Shown: positions 1 to 9,544, numbered from the stretch's first letter. The stretch is DNA of 64,000 nt from Bordetella genomosp. 13 (GCF_007679965.1 NZ_VEHL01000008.1:1-64000); one strand, 5' to 3'. Notes: generated from the letters alone by a model not told the origin. A program made the numbers and translations.

Positions 1-1
1 A

Positions 2-298
2 CAGCGCCAGCTGCGCGCCCAGTGGCTGCACACCTGCGACGAGCGCGCCATCCTGGCCAGCTTCGACGGTTTCCATAGGGACGACGTGCATGCCGACCTG
101 CCGTCGTTGAAGGTTCCCGCGCTGCTGATCACCGCCGCGCGCGGCGACGTAGTGCAGGACGAAGACGTGGCCGAGATCCAGCGACTGGCGCCGGGCACGG
201 AGCACGTGCGCGTGGCCGACGCCGGGCACATGATTCCCTGGGATAACGAGCAAGGTTTCTACGCCGCCTTCGGCGATTTTCTCGGCGCGAGCCTGTAG
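2..298 (+). CDS. nicD: N-formylmaleamate deformylase NicD, 3' part
   Basis: C-terminal 98 residues of an alpha/beta hydrolase, open at the window edge. The visible part has the last strands of the fold and the motif AGHMIPWDN near the end, whose His is the expected third member of the catalytic triad. The Ser and Asp lie outside the window. NicD hydrolyses N-formylmaleamate to maleamate and formate in the cytoplasm, the step after ring opening in aerobic nicotinate breakdown. The assignment rests mainly on context: nicX and nicF follow on the same strand, and they make its substrate and use its product. On the fold alone it could be any alpha/beta hydrolase. Confidence 0.82.
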   Translation, partial: QRQLRAQWLHTCDERAILASFDGFHRDDVHADLPSLKVPALLITAARGDVVQDEDVAEIQRLAPGTEHVRVADAGHMIPWDNEQGFYAAFGDFLGASL

Positions 299-395
299 AG
301 GCGCGCCGCGGAATGCATGGGTCCGCCGCGGCCGGCCGGTCGCCGCGAGGCCCGCGCAGGCAGGCAATGGGCCCGGTCAGGGCAAGGAGAGCAGG

Positions 396-1433
396 ATGCC
401 GGTAAGCGACTATGAATTGATCCAGGCCTGGCAGCAGGTGCTGAAGCTGTCGAAATTGCAGGCGGGGCAGGCCGTCACGGTGCTGACCAGCGCGGCCACC
501 CATCCGCAGACGCTGTCGGCCGCGTTGATCGCGGCCCAGTCGATGGGGGCCATCGTCAATCGCCTGGACCTGCCGCCCGTCAATGCCGAGAAGGCGCTCA
601 GCAGAGATTCCCTGGCCTACCTGGGCACCACGCCGCTGACGGGCAACAAGGCCGCCATCGCGGCCCTGAAGGCCAGCGACCTGGTGCTCGACCTGATGAC
701 GCTGCTGTTCTCGCCGGAGCAGCACGAGATCCTGGCGGGCGGCACGAAGATCCTGCTGGCGGTCGAGCCGCCCGAAGTCCTGGCCCGGCTGGTGCCCACC
801 GAGGCCGACCGGGCCCGCGTGAAGGCGGCCGCCGCCCGCATCGCGGCCGCGCGCGAGATGACCGTCCATTCCCCCGCCGGCACCGAGCTGCGCTGTCCGC
901 TGGGCGAGTTTCCCGCCATCAGCGAGTACGGCTTCGTGGACGAGCCCGGGCGCTGGGACCACTGGCCCAGCGGTTTCGTGCTGACCTGGCCCGACGAGGG
1001 CGGCGCCACCGGCCGCATCGTGATCGACCGCGGCGACATTCTGCTGCCGCAGAAATCCTACGTGTCCGATCCCATCACCCTGACGGTGGAGAACGGCTAC
1101 GCCACCCGCATCGAAGGCGGCGTGGACGCCGAGCTGCTGCGCGAATACATGGCCACCTTCGACGATCCCGAGGCCTATGCGATCTCGCACATCGGCTGGG
1201 GCCTGCAGCCGCGCGCGCATCGCGGCGTGCTGGGCCTGTACGACCGCGAGGCCACCATCGGCATGGACGCGCGGGCCTACGAGGGCAATTTCCTGTTCTC
1301 GCTGGGACCGAACAACGAGGCCGGTGGCAGCCGCACCACGGCCTGCCACATCGACATTCCGCTGCGCGGATGCACGGTGAAGCTGGATGGGCAGGAAGTC
1401 GTCAGGGCGGGCAAGGTACTGGACCGGGCCTGA
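396..1433 (+). CDS. nicX: 2,5-dihydroxypyridine 5,6-dioxygenase NicX
   Basis: A 345-residue Fe(II) extradiol-type dioxygenase that opens the 2,5-dihydroxypyridine ring to N-formylmaleamate. The iron ligands described for Pseudomonas putida NicX (His265, His318, Asp320) are present at exactly those numbers here: His265 in the SHIGWG motif, and His318 and Asp320 in CHIDIP. The length is normal for the family. The ATG is preceded by AAGGAG six bases upstream. It lies about 100 bp after nicD and 31 bp before nicF, so it is probably co-transcribed with both. The function is secure because motif spacing and neighbours agree. Confidence 0.95.
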   Translation: MPVSDYELIQAWQQVLKLSKLQAGQAVTVLTSAATHPQTLSAALIAAQSMGAIVNRLDLPPVNAEKALSRDSLAYLGTTPLTGNKAAIAALKASDLVLDLMTLLFSPEQHEILAGGTKILLAVEPPEVLARLVPTEADRARVKAAAARIAAAREMTVHSPAGTELRCPLGEFPAISEYGFVDEPGRWDHWPSGFVLTWPDEGGATGRIVIDRGDILLPQKSYVSDPITLTVENGYATRIEGGVDAELLREYMATFDDPEAYAISHIGWGLQPRAHRGVLGLYDREATIGMDARAYEGNFLFSLGPNNEAGGSRTTACHIDIPLRGCTVKLDGQEVVRAGKVLDRA

Positions 1434-1464
1434 ACCCATCATCGTAGCCACAGGAACAAACCAT

Positions 1465-2124
1465 ATGGCCAAGCAGGAAGAGATCGCGACCTACCAGCGG
1501 CAGGGCTTCGGCACCGCGCTGCCGTTGCGCGCGCCCTTCGGGTTGCTGATCGTCGATTTCGTCAACGGGTTCGCGGATCCCGCGCAGTTCGGCGGGGGCA
1601 ACATCCCCCAGGCCATCGCCAGCACGGTGCCGCTGCTGGCGACGGCGCGCCAGCGCGGCTGGGCGGTGGCGCACAGCCGCATCGTCTACGCCGACGACGA
1701 TGCCGACGGCAACATCTTCAGCATCAAGGTGCCGGGCATGCTGACGCTGAAAGAGGCCTCGCCCGCCAGCGCCATCGTGCCGGAGCTGGCCCCGGCCCCC
1801 GGGGAATACGTGGTGCGCAAGAGCGTGCCCTCGGCGTTCTATGGCACCATGCTGGCGGCATGGCTGGCGCAGCGCGGCGTGCAGACCCTGCTGGTGGCCG
1901 GCTGCACCACCAGCGGCTGCGTGCGGGCCAGCGTGGTCGATGCCATGTCGGCGGGCTTCCGGCCCGTGGTGCTGGCCGACTGCGTCGGCGACCGCGCGCT
2001 GGGCCCCCACGATGCCAACTTGTTCGACATGCAGCAGAAGTACGCCGCCGTGATGCATCGCGACGCGGCGCTGGAGGCCATTCTTGCCATCGACGACGCG
2101 AGCGCCGCTGCCGCACACGCCTAG
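1465..2124 (+). CDS. nicF: Maleamate amidohydrolase NicF
   Basis: A 219-residue cysteine-hydrolase (isochorismatase-like) enzyme that converts maleamate to maleate and ammonia. The catalytic triad is visible: Asp31 in IVDFVNGF, Lys119 in VVRKSVPS and Cys152 in CTTSGCVRAS. Each is exactly two residues later than the triad I recall for Bordetella bronchiseptica NicF (29/117/150). I chose the ATG at 1465 because AGGAA lies about eight bases upstream and the protein then starts at the usual place. The open frame extends upstream into nicX without a good start. It belongs to the nic transcription unit. Confidence 0.94.
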   Translation: MAKQEEIATYQRQGFGTALPLRAPFGLLIVDFVNGFADPAQFGGGNIPQAIASTVPLLATARQRGWAVAHSRIVYADDDADGNIFSIKVPGMLTLKEASPASAIVPELAPAPGEYVVRKSVPSAFYGTMLAAWLAQRGVQTLLVAGCTTSGCVRASVVDAMSAGFRPVVLADCVGDRALGPHDANLFDMQQKYAAVMHRDAALEAILAIDDASAAAAHA

Positions 2125-4342
2125 GGCGCTGCACCAGGGGCTGTTGGCCGATGCCGGCGCGCTGCTGGTCGTGCGCGATCCGGCGCCGGGTGCGCGGCCC
2201 GCGCCGGGCCAGCCCGGCGCGGCGTCCGACTACGTCCGCGCCACGCCCGACATCTTCGTGGCGGTGCTGGCCGACGGCCGCGTGCAGGCCTTCAACGGCC
2301 ACGTCGACCTCGGCACGGGCATCCGTACCGCGCTGGCGCAGATCGTGGCCGAGGAACTGGACGTGGACCTGGCCCGCGTGCGCATGGTGCTGGGCCACAC
2401 CGAGGCCGCGCCCAACCAGGGGCCCACCATCGCCAGCGCCACCATCCAGATCTCCGCCGTGCCGCTGCGCCGCGCCGCGGCGCAGGCGCGCGGCCATCTG
2501 GTGCAACGGGCCGCGCAGCGCCTTGGGGCGGACGCCGCCTCTCTGGTGGTGGACGACGGCGTGGTCGCGTCGCCCGACGGCCGGCGCATCGACTATTGGA
2601 CGCTGCTGCGCGAAGGCGGCGCGATGCTGCGCCTGGCCGACGACGTGCCCCTGAAGCCCGCGGCGCAGTACCGCATCGTGGGCAAGAGTACGGCGCGCGT
2701 GGACATTCCGGCCAAGGCCACGGGCGAACCCGTCTACGTCCACGACGTGCGCGTGCCCGGCATGCTGCACGGCCGCGTGGTGCGGCCGCCCTATGCCGGC
2801 CGCGATACCGGCGCGTTCGTCGGCCACAGCCTGATCGAGGCCGACGCGGCTTCGGTGGCGGGACTGCCGGGCGTGGTCCAGGTGGTCGTGCAGGGAGATT
2901 TCGTGGGCGTGGTGGCGCAGCGCGAGGAACAGGCCGTGCGCGCCGCGCGGCAGCTGCGCGTGCGCTGGCGGGCCGTGCCGCCGGCCCCGCCGCTGGACGA
3001 CCTCGCCGCGGCGCTCAAGGCGCAGCCGGCCACCCTGCGGCCCCTGAAGGAAGAGGGCGACGTCGAGACCGCGCTGGCGCAGGGCGAGAGCCTGTCGCGC
3101 CAGTACGTGTGGCCCTACCAGATGCATGCGTCCATCGGGCCGTCGTGCGCCGTGGCGGACTTCCGTCCGGAGGGGCTGACGGTCTGGTCCGGCACGCAGA
3201 ATCCGCACATGCTGCGCATCGACCTGGACCGCCTGCTGGGCTTGGGGGAGGGGCACATCGAGGTCGTCCGCATGGAGGCCGCGGGCTGCTACGGGCGCAA
3301 TTGCGCGGACGACGTCTGCGCCGACGCGGCGCTGCTGTCGCGCGCCGTGGGCGCGCCCGTGCGCGTGCAGCTCAGCCGCGAACAGGAACACGCCTGGGAG
3401 CCCAAGGGCGCGGCGCAACTGATGGAGGTGCGCGGCGCGCTGGACCCGCACGGCAACCTGGCCGCCTACGATTTCGCCACGCGCTATCCGTCCAACGACG
3501 CGCCCCTGCTGGCCCTGCTGCTGACCGGCACGGTGGACGCCGGGCCGCGCGTGCTGGAGATGGGGGACCGCACCGCCGTGCCTCCGTACCGCTATCCGCA
3601 CCAGCGCATCGTCTGTCACGACGTGCCGGCCATCGTGCGCGCCGCCTGGCTGCGCGGCGTGTCGGCGCTGCCGAACTCGTTCGCGCACGACTGCTTCATC
3701 GACGAGCTGGCCGAACGGGCCGGCCGCGACCCGGTCGAGTTCCGGCTGCATCACCTGGACGATGCGCGCGCGGCGGACCTGCTGCGCGCGGTCGCGCGGC
3801 GCGCCGGCTGGCAGGCGGGCGCGGCAGGCTCGCGCGGGCAGCCCGGCGACGATGGACTCCTGCACGGACGGGGCGTGGCGTACGCCCGCTACGTGCACAG
3901 CAAGTTTCCCGGCTTCGGCGCCGCCTGGGCCGCGTGGGTGGTCGATCTCTGCGTGGATCCGGCCACGGGCCGCATCCGTGTCCGGCGCGTGGTGGTCGGG
4001 CAGGACACCGGCATGATGGTCAATCCCGACGGCGTGCGCCACCAGGTGCATGGCAACGTGATCCAGACCCTGAGCCGCACGCTGAAAGAACGCGTGACGT
4101 TCACCGAGGCCGGCGTCACCAGCCTGGAGTGGGGGGCCTATCCCATCGTGGGCTTCCTGGAAGTGCCTGAGGTCGACGTGGTGCTGATGCCGCGCCAGGA
4201 CGAGCCCCCCATGGGCGCGGGCGAATCCGCCTCGGTGTGCGGCCCCGCGGCGCTGGCCAACGCCCTGTACGATGCCACGGGCCGGCGCTGGCGCGAACCG
4301 CCGTTCACGCCGGAACGCATCCTGGCGAGCCTGGCCGGCTGA
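2084..4342 (+). CDS. nicB: Nicotinate dehydrogenase, molybdopterin-binding large subunit (NicB-like)
   Basis: About 750 residues of the xanthine-dehydrogenase/aldehyde-oxidase molybdopterin family, expected to hydroxylate nicotinate to 6-hydroxynicotinate. The first molybdopterin motif GHVDLGTG is near residues 71-79 and the GTQNPH motif is mid-protein. GAGES near residue 711 carries the glutamate (about 714) that acts as base in this family. The start is uncertain: the frame opens at TTG 2084, overlapping nicF by 41 bp, and a TTG at 2144 is another choice. Neither has a strong ribosome site. P. putida NicB has an extra C-terminal cytochrome c region that is absent here, and no NicA-like [2Fe-2S] subunit lies in the window, so electron-transfer partners must be encoded elsewhere. 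Confidence 0.8.
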   Translation: MPSTTRAPLPHTPRALHQGLLADAGALLVVRDPAPGARPAPGQPGAASDYVRATPDIFVAVLADGRVQAFNGHVDLGTGIRTALAQIVAEELDVDLARVRMVLGHTEAAPNQGPTIASATIQISAVPLRRAAAQARGHLVQRAAQRLGADAASLVVDDGVVASPDGRRIDYWTLLREGGAMLRLADDVPLKPAAQYRIVGKSTARVDIPAKATGEPVYVHDVRVPGMLHGRVVRPPYAGRDTGAFVGHSLIEADAASVAGLPGVVQVVVQGDFVGVVAQREEQAVRAARQLRVRWRAVPPAPPLDDLAAALKAQPATLRPLKEEGDVETALAQGESLSRQYVWPYQMHASIGPSCAVADFRPEGLTVWSGTQNPHMLRIDLDRLLGLGEGHIEVVRMEAAGCYGRNCADDVCADAALLSRAVGAPVRVQLSREQEHAWEPKGAAQLMEVRGALDPHGNLAAYDFATRYPSNDAPLLALLLTGTVDAGPRVLEMGDRTAVPPYRYPHQRIVCHDVPAIVRAAWLRGVSALPNSFAHDCFIDELAERAGRDPVEFRLHHLDDARAADLLRAVARRAGWQAGAAGSRGQPGDDGLLHGRGVAYARYVHSKFPGFGAAWAAWVVDLCVDPATGRIRVRRVVVGQDTGMMVNPDGVRHQVHGNVIQTLSRTLKERVTFTEAGVTSLEWGAYPIVGFLEVPEVDVVLMPRQDEPPMGAGESASVCGPAALANALYDATGRRWREPPFTPERILASLAG

Positions 4343-4401
4343 GGCGGCCGCCCGCGGCCCTCTTGCCCGCCGGAGCCCGGACGGCGTGAAGCATTGCCGC
4401 C

Positions 4402-4425
4402 GCGCGGCCGTGCGTGCGGCCGCGC
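4402..4425. terminator. Hairpin between convergent nicB and thiolase genes
   Basis: Perfect 9-bp inverted repeat GCGCGGCCG / CGGCCGCGC around a TGCGTG loop, in the 94-bp gap where the two genes converge. There is no T-tract on either side, so termination is inferred from position only. Confidence 0.4.
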
Positions 4426-4436
4426 AGCCGTGCCGG

Positions 4437-5636
4437 CTACAGCGCCTCGAAAATGCCCGCGGCGCCCATCCCGGTGCCGATGCACATCGTCACCATCCCG
4501 TACTTGCCCTTCGTGCGCCGCAGCCCGTGCAGCAGCGTGGCCGTGCGGATCGCGCCGGTCGCGCCCAGGGGATGGCCCAGCGCGATCGCGCCGCCCAGCG
4601 GATTGACCTTGTCCGGATCCAGCTGCGCGTCGCGGATCACCGCCAGGGACTGCGCCGCGAAGGCCTCGTTCAGCTCGATCCAGTCCAGGTCCTGCATGCG
4701 CACGCCCGTGGTGGCCAGCACCTTGGGAATCGCCATGGCGGGCCCGATGCCCATGATCTCGGGCGGCACGCCGGCCACCGCGAAACCGGCGAAGCGCGCC
4801 AGCGGCTGCAGGTCGAACTCGCGCAGGATGCGTTCGGACACCAGCACCACCGCGCCCGCGCCGTCCGACATCTGCGAGCTGTTGCCCGCCGTGACGCTGC
4901 CGCGCGCGGCGAACACCGGCCGCAGCTTCGCCAGCGCTTCGGCGGTGGTGTCGGCGCGCGGACCTTCGTCGCGGTCCGCCGTGCGCTCGACCCGCCTGGG
5001 TGCGCCCGACTTGCCGTCCGGCAGCCAGGACACCACCGTGTACGGCGTGGTCTCGGCCTGGAAGTGGCCGGCTTCGATGGCGGCGATGGCCTTGCGGTGC
5101 GAGGCCAGGGCGAAGGCGTCCTGGTCCTCGCGCGAGACCTTCCAGCGCTCGGCGACCTTCTCGCCGGTCAGGCCCATGCCGTAGGCCATGCCGAGGTTCT
5201 CGTCGTGCTCGAAGATGGCGGGGTTCATCGCCACCTTGTTGCCCATGATCTGCGGCATGGCGCTCATGGATTCGGTGCCGGCGCCGATCATGATGTCGGC
5301 CTCGCCCAGTCGGATGCGTGCCGCCGCGTCGGCCACGGCCTGCAGGCCCGAGGCGCAGAACCGGTTGACGGTGACGCCGGCCACGCGGTCGGGCAGGCCG
5401 GCCAGCAGCAGCGCGATGCGCGCCACGTTCATGCCTTGCTCGGCCTCGGGCATGGCGCAGCCGGCCACCACGTCCTCGATGCGCGCCGCATCCAGCGACG
5501 GCACCTGCGCCAGCGCGCCGCGCAGCGCGGCGGCCAGCATGTCATCGGGACGGGTATGGACGTACAGGCCGTTGCGCTTGCCCACCGGCAGGCGCGTGGC
5601 GGCCACGATGTAGGCTTCCTGCATGGTTCTTTTCAT
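4437..5636 (-). CDS. Acetyl-CoA acyltransferase (thiolase II type)
   Basis: A 399-residue thiolase for the last step of beta-oxidation (3-ketoacyl-CoA + CoA to acetyl-CoA + shortened acyl-CoA). The active site is intact: nucleophile Cys94 in NRFCASG, His355 in GHPLGATG and Cys385 in CIGTGMG. I chose the ATG at 5636 because AGGAAG lies ten bases upstream; a second ATG four codons later is possible. It begins 14 bp after the stop of the FadN-type gene, so the two form a hydratase/dehydrogenase-thiolase pair at the end of the beta-oxidation block. Chain-length preference cannot be read from the sequence. Confidence 0.93.
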   Translation of the reverse strand: MKRTMQEAYIVAATRLPVGKRNGLYVHTRPDDMLAAALRGALAQVPSLDAARIEDVVAGCAMPEAEQGMNVARIALLLAGLPDRVAGVTVNRFCASGLQAVADAAARIRLGEADIMIGAGTESMSAMPQIMGNKVAMNPAIFEHDENLGMAYGMGLTGEKVAERWKVSREDQDAFALASHRKAIAAIEAGHFQAETTPYTVVSWLPDGKSGAPRRVERTADRDEGPRADTTAEALAKLRPVFAARGSVTAGNSSQMSDGAGAVVLVSERILREFDLQPLARFAGFAVAGVPPEIMGIGPAMAIPKVLATTGVRMQDLDWIELNEAFAAQSLAVIRDAQLDPDKVNPLGGAIALGHPLGATGAIRTATLLHGLRRTKGKYGMVTMCIGTGMGAAGIFEAL

Positions 5637-5650
5637 GATGTTGTGGCTTC

Positions 5651-8119
5651 CTAGTTGCGCAGCGGTTTGCCGGTGTCCAGGGTGTGGCGGATGCGGGCCT
5701 GCGTCTCGGGCGTGCGCAGCAGCGCCACGAACTCGCGGCGCTCCACCGCCAGCAGCCAGGTCTCGTCCACCCGCGTGCCGGCGTCGACTTCGCCGCCGCA
5801 CAGGGCCACCGCGGCACCGCGTGCCACGCGATAGTCGTGCGCACTGATCATGCCGCCTTCGCGCATGTTGACCAGCATCATCTCGAAGTTGGCGATGCCG
5901 GCGCGGCCCGCCACCGGGATGCCTCGTACGGGCAGGGGCGGCATGTAGCCGCTGTCGGCCAGCGCGCGCGCCTCTTTCAGCGCCACCCACAGCAACTCGC
6001 CGGGGTGAAACACGACCGGATCGGTCTCGGCCGCGTAGCCCATGTCGACCGCCTGCAGCGCGCTCTTGGACACCTGAGCCATGGCGATGTTCTGGAACAC
6101 CGGCTGCAGATAGGGGAACACCTCGTTGGGCGTGGCCGTGGCCTGCGCGAGCGCCGCGGCGCGCGCGGCCAGCGCCTTGCTGCCGCCGCCGGCCGGGATC
6201 AGGCCCACGCCGGCCTCTACCAGCCCCACATAGCTTTCCAGCGCCATCACGCGCCGGGCCGCATGCATCATGAATTCGCAGCCGCCGCCCAGCGCCATGC
6301 CTTGCACGGCCGCCACCACCGGCACCTGCGCGTAGCGCAGCGCCAGCGAGGTGTTCTGGAACGTCTCCACGGTGGCTTCCAGCATGTCGAACTGTCCGGC
6401 CTGGCATGCCTGCCAGACCTGTTCCAGGTTGGCCCCCAGCGCGAACGGCGCGTCGTGCCACAGCACCAGCGCATCGAAATCCGCTTCGGCGCGCGCCACG
6501 GACTCGCGGATGCCTTCCAGCACTTCGTTGCCCAGCACGTGCTTGCGCGTGGTGATGGACAGGATGGCCACGCCCGCGACCACCTCGGGCAGGTGCCACA
6601 GCCGCACGCCGGGGTTCTCCCACAGCGTGACGCCGCGGTCGGGCGGGGTCTCGCCGGCCACGGTCTCGGGGAACAGCTGGCGGCGGTACACGGGCAGCGA
6701 CGAACGCGGCCGCCACGTGCCGTCGGCGGCGCGGTACGAGCCCTCGGGGCCGTGCACGCCCTGGCGCTGCGGCTCCAGCACCCAGGCGGGCAAGGGGGCG
6801 TCGCTCATGATCGAGCCCTCCTTCCGCTGCGCGGCTCCCTCCCCAAGGGCAGGCGCGCTTCCTTCGGGCGGCCGGGCGGACGCGCTTGCCCGTCCCTGCT
6901 GCACCTCGTCGGCGATGGCGCGGGCGATGTCCTGCCAGCCCGCGGCCTGCCAGGTCTCGAAGGGGCCCTGGTTCCAGCCGAAGCCCCAGCGCATGGCCAG
7001 ATCCAGGTCGCGCGCGTTGTCGGCCACGTCGGCCAGGTGCACGGCGCTGTAGTGGAACAGGTCGCGGAAAATGCTCCACAGGAATTGCGCCTGGGGATGC
7101 CGCGACGCGCGCAGCGCGGCCAGCCGCCTGGCCGGGTCGCGTTCGCGAAGGATGGCGGCAACCTCGTCGGCCACCTTGCCCGCGCTGGGCCGGTAGTCGC
7201 CGGTGGCCAGGTCCAGCACCTGGATGTCCTTGCCCACCTTCTTGTACACGCCCGCGCCGCGCTTCTGCCCCAGCGCGCCGGCATCGATCAGGCGCTGCAG
7301 CCAGTCGGGCGACTTGAAGTGGCGGTGCCACGGATCGTCCGGCAGGTGCTCGCGCATGGTGCCGATGACGTGCGCCAGCGTGTCCAGGCCGACCACGTCG
7401 GCGGTACGGTAGGTGGCGCTCTTGGGCCGGCCGATCAGCGGACCGGTCAGCGCGTCGACCTCGTCGAAGCCCAGGCCCAGCCGCTGCGTGTGGTGCATGG
7501 CGGCCAGGATGGAAAACACGCCGATGCGATTGGCCACGAAATTCGGCGTATCCAGCGCGCGCACCACGCCCTTGCCCAGGCGCGACGTGAGCCAGGCCTC
7601 CAGGTCGTCCAGCACCTGCGGCCGGGTATAGGTGGTGGCGATGAGTTCGACCAGCCGCATGTAGCGCGGCGGATTGAAGAAGTGCACGCCGCAGAAGCGC
7701 GGCCGCAGCGATTCGGGCAACGCCTCGGCCAGCGACTGGATCGACAGGCCCGAGGTATTGGATGCGATGGTGGCGCGCGCGTCCAGATGCGGCGCGATGC
7801 GCTCGTACAGATCGGTCTTCCAGTCCAGCCGCTCGGCGATGGCCTCGATCACCAGGTCGCATTCGCCCAGTTTCGGCAGGTCGTCGTCGTAGTTGGCCGG
7901 CGCGATCAGCGCCAGCCGCGCGGCGCCGGCCAACGGGGCGGGCTCGAGCTTCTTCAGGCCGTCCAGGGCCTTGCGGGCGATGCCGTTGCGGTCGCCCTCC
8001 TTGGCGGTCAGGTCGTACAGGGTGACGCGCACGCCCGCGTTGGCCAGGTGGGCGGCGATCTGCGCACCCATCACGCCCGCGCCCAGGACGGCGGCATGCT
8101 TGACGATGAACTTGCTCAA
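5651..8119 (-). CDS. 3-hydroxyacyl-CoA dehydrogenase/enoyl-CoA hydratase, FadN type
   Basis: An 822-residue bifunctional beta-oxidation enzyme with the dehydrogenase domain first. The NAD Rossmann motif GAGVMGAQIAAHL is near residues 13-25, the HFFNPP motif follows, then a 3HCDH C-terminal region. After about residue 440 comes a crotonase domain with an oxyanion-hole segment QGMALGGGCEF. This order is the reverse of classical FadB and matches FadN-like proteins. Translation most likely starts at TTG 8119: AGGAGG stands five bases upstream and no ATG fits. An Ala/Pro/Glu-rich linker (about residues 405-430) joins the two halves. It is followed closely by the thiolase gene. Confidence 0.9.
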   Translation of the reverse strand: MSKFIVKHAAVLGAGVMGAQIAAHLANAGVRVTLYDLTAKEGDRNGIARKALDGLKKLEPAPLAGAARLALIAPANYDDDLPKLGECDLVIEAIAERLDWKTDLYERIAPHLDARATIASNTSGLSIQSLAEALPESLRPRFCGVHFFNPPRYMRLVELIATTYTRPQVLDDLEAWLTSRLGKGVVRALDTPNFVANRIGVFSILAAMHHTQRLGLGFDEVDALTGPLIGRPKSATYRTADVVGLDTLAHVIGTMREHLPDDPWHRHFKSPDWLQRLIDAGALGQKRGAGVYKKVGKDIQVLDLATGDYRPSAGKVADEVAAILRERDPARRLAALRASRHPQAQFLWSIFRDLFHYSAVHLADVADNARDLDLAMRWGFGWNQGPFETWQAAGWQDIARAIADEVQQGRASASARPPEGSAPALGEGAAQRKEGSIMSDAPLPAWVLEPQRQGVHGPEGSYRAADGTWRPRSSLPVYRRQLFPETVAGETPPDRGVTLWENPGVRLWHLPEVVAGVAILSITTRKHVLGNEVLEGIRESVARAEADFDALVLWHDAPFALGANLEQVWQACQAGQFDMLEATVETFQNTSLALRYAQVPVVAAVQGMALGGGCEFMMHAARRVMALESYVGLVEAGVGLIPAGGGSKALAARAAALAQATATPNEVFPYLQPVFQNIAMAQVSKSALQAVDMGYAAETDPVVFHPGELLWVALKEARALADSGYMPPLPVRGIPVAGRAGIANFEMMLVNMREGGMISAHDYRVARGAAVALCGGEVDAGTRVDETWLLAVERREFVALLRTPETQARIRHTLDTGKPLRN

Positions 8120-8139
8120 AACAACCTCCTCGTTGAAGA

Positions 8140-8159
8140 GGCGGGCCTTGCGGCCCGCC
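8140..8159 (-). terminator. Hairpin between fadL and the FadN-type gene
   Basis: Perfect 8-bp stem GGCGGGCC / GGCCCGCC with loop TTGC, 80 bp after the fadL stop and just before the AGGAGG of the next gene, read on the minus strand. It has only a short T-poor tail (TCTTC). It could be a weak terminator or a transcript-processing structure that separates porin from enzyme expression. Confidence 0.4.
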
Positions 8160-8239
8160 CGTGGCCGGGATGCTTCGCGCGCAGCGCGCCGGGCCGCGCA
8201 GAGTGCCTCACGCAGGCCGCGCCGCGCGCGACCGGCCGG

Positions 8240-9544
8240 TCAGAACCGCGCGGAGACCTGCACGCCCACGATGTTGCCCTTGCTGTCGTAGCTGCCCGCC
8301 AGGCGGCCCTTGGACAACTGGTTGCCCGACGTGGTGTCGATGTCGGAGTCGCGCAGGTACAGATAGGTATAGCCCACGTCGATGGCGATGTTCTTCGTGG
8401 CCTGGTATTGCACGCCGGTGGAGAACCACCAGCGGTCGGTGTCGGGCAGCGAGGCCAGGCGATCTTCCGCCTTGTGCACCGGCGACTGGTCGAACGCCAC
8501 GCCCACCTTCCACTTCCATTGCTCGTTGATCTGGTAGTTGGCGCCCAGCGCGATGCGCCAGGTGTCGCGGAAGTTCAACGGCAGCGAATCGGAGGGGCCG
8601 TTGCGGTTGGAGATGTCCAGCGACTGCAGGCTGCTCCAGCCCGTCCACGAGATGTCGCCCAGCAGCTGCCAGCGCGGCGTGAGCTGGTGCGAGGCGCTGA
8701 GGATCAGCTGGTCGGGCAGCTTGACCGTGGTGCTGGCCGCGTACGAGGCCGTGGTGGTCGCGCCGCCGGGCAGGGCGATGTCGTTGACGTCGGTATTGCC
8801 GCGCGCATCCTGCTTCATGGTCGAGCGGTACGACACGCCGATGCGGGTGCTCTCGACGGGTTGGAACATGATGCCGGCGTTCCAGCCCCAGGCGTCGCCG
8901 TGCATCTTCAGGCGGGCGTCGCCGTTGGTGAAGATGCCGGCCGCCGGCACCAGCGGCACCACGGTCTTCTTCTGGTATTCGGCGTCGATGCGCTGCCAGT
9001 TGGCGCCGATGCCGAACGACAGCTGGTCGGACACCTTGTAGGCGATGGACGGGTTGATGTTGATGGTGGTGATCTCGAACTTGTTCGAGTGGTACTGGCC
9101 CGCCCAGCCGCTGTCGTACTCGGTCATCAGGCCGAATGGCGCGCCCATGCCGATGCCCAGCCACCACTTCGGCGCCACCTGGTACGACAGGTAGGCATTG
9201 GGCACGATGCCCAGGTGGCCCGCGTCGCCGCTGTTGCCGCCGGTGGGGGCGGTGCCGCCCAGCACCGTGGGGTTGCGGCTGTTGCCGTTGTCGCGGAACT
9301 TGAACGATGGCCATATGGCGTTGGCGCCCGCCGACACGTTGCCGCCCGGCAGGTAGGTCATGCCGGCGGGGTTGAAGTAGATGGTGCTGGCGTTCTCGGG
9401 GTTGGCCGCCGAGCCGGCATAGGCGTTGCCCAGGCCGCTGGCGTTCTGCTCCAGCAGCTGGAAGCCCGCCGCATGCGTGCCGGCGCCATAGGTGCCCGCC
9501 ATCAAGGCTGTGATGGCGTTGAGCGCCAGAAGGTGTTTGCGCAT
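8240..9544 (-). CDS. fadL: FadL-family outer-membrane long-chain fatty acid transporter
   Basis: A 434-residue outer-membrane beta-barrel of the FadL/TodX family that passes hydrophobic substrates across the outer membrane. A signal peptide (MRKHLLALNAITALMAG..) ends at about Ala27 (HAA|GF). The mature protein begins GFQLLEQNASGLGNAYAG, the typical FadL plug segment. The rest alternates polar and aromatic residues as expected of strands and ends in an aromatic residue (ARF). The ATG at 9544 has GGAG nine bases upstream. Placement among beta-oxidation enzymes supports fatty acids as substrate, but FadL relatives also carry alkanes and aromatics. Confidence 0.92.
   Translation of the reverse strand: MRKHLLALNAITALMAGTYGAGTHAAGFQLLEQNASGLGNAYAGSAANPENASTIYFNPAGMTYLPGGNVSAGANAIWPSFKFRDNGNSRNPTVLGGTAPTGGNSGDAGHLGIVPNAYLSYQVAPKWWLGIGMGAPFGLMTEYDSGWAGQYHSNKFEITTININPSIAYKVSDQLSFGIGANWQRIDAEYQKKTVVPLVPAAGIFTNGDARLKMHGDAWGWNAGIMFQPVESTRIGVSYRSTMKQDARGNTDVNDIALPGGATTTASYAASTTVKLPDQLILSASHQLTPRWQLLGDISWTGWSSLQSLDISNRNGPSDSLPLNFRDTWRIALGANYQINEQWKWKVGVAFDQSPVHKAEDRLASLPDTDRWWFSTGVQYQATKNIAIDVGYTYLYLRDSDIDTTSGNQLSKGRLAGSYDSKGNIVGVQVSARF

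Noticed and set aside
129..1472. Long open frames opposite or offset to real genes (for example 129-1472, 1724-4051 and 5684-9568)
   Set aside because: Compositions are Arg/Ala/Gly/His-heavy with no domains, and they mirror well-supported genes. High GC removes stop codons from the other frames.
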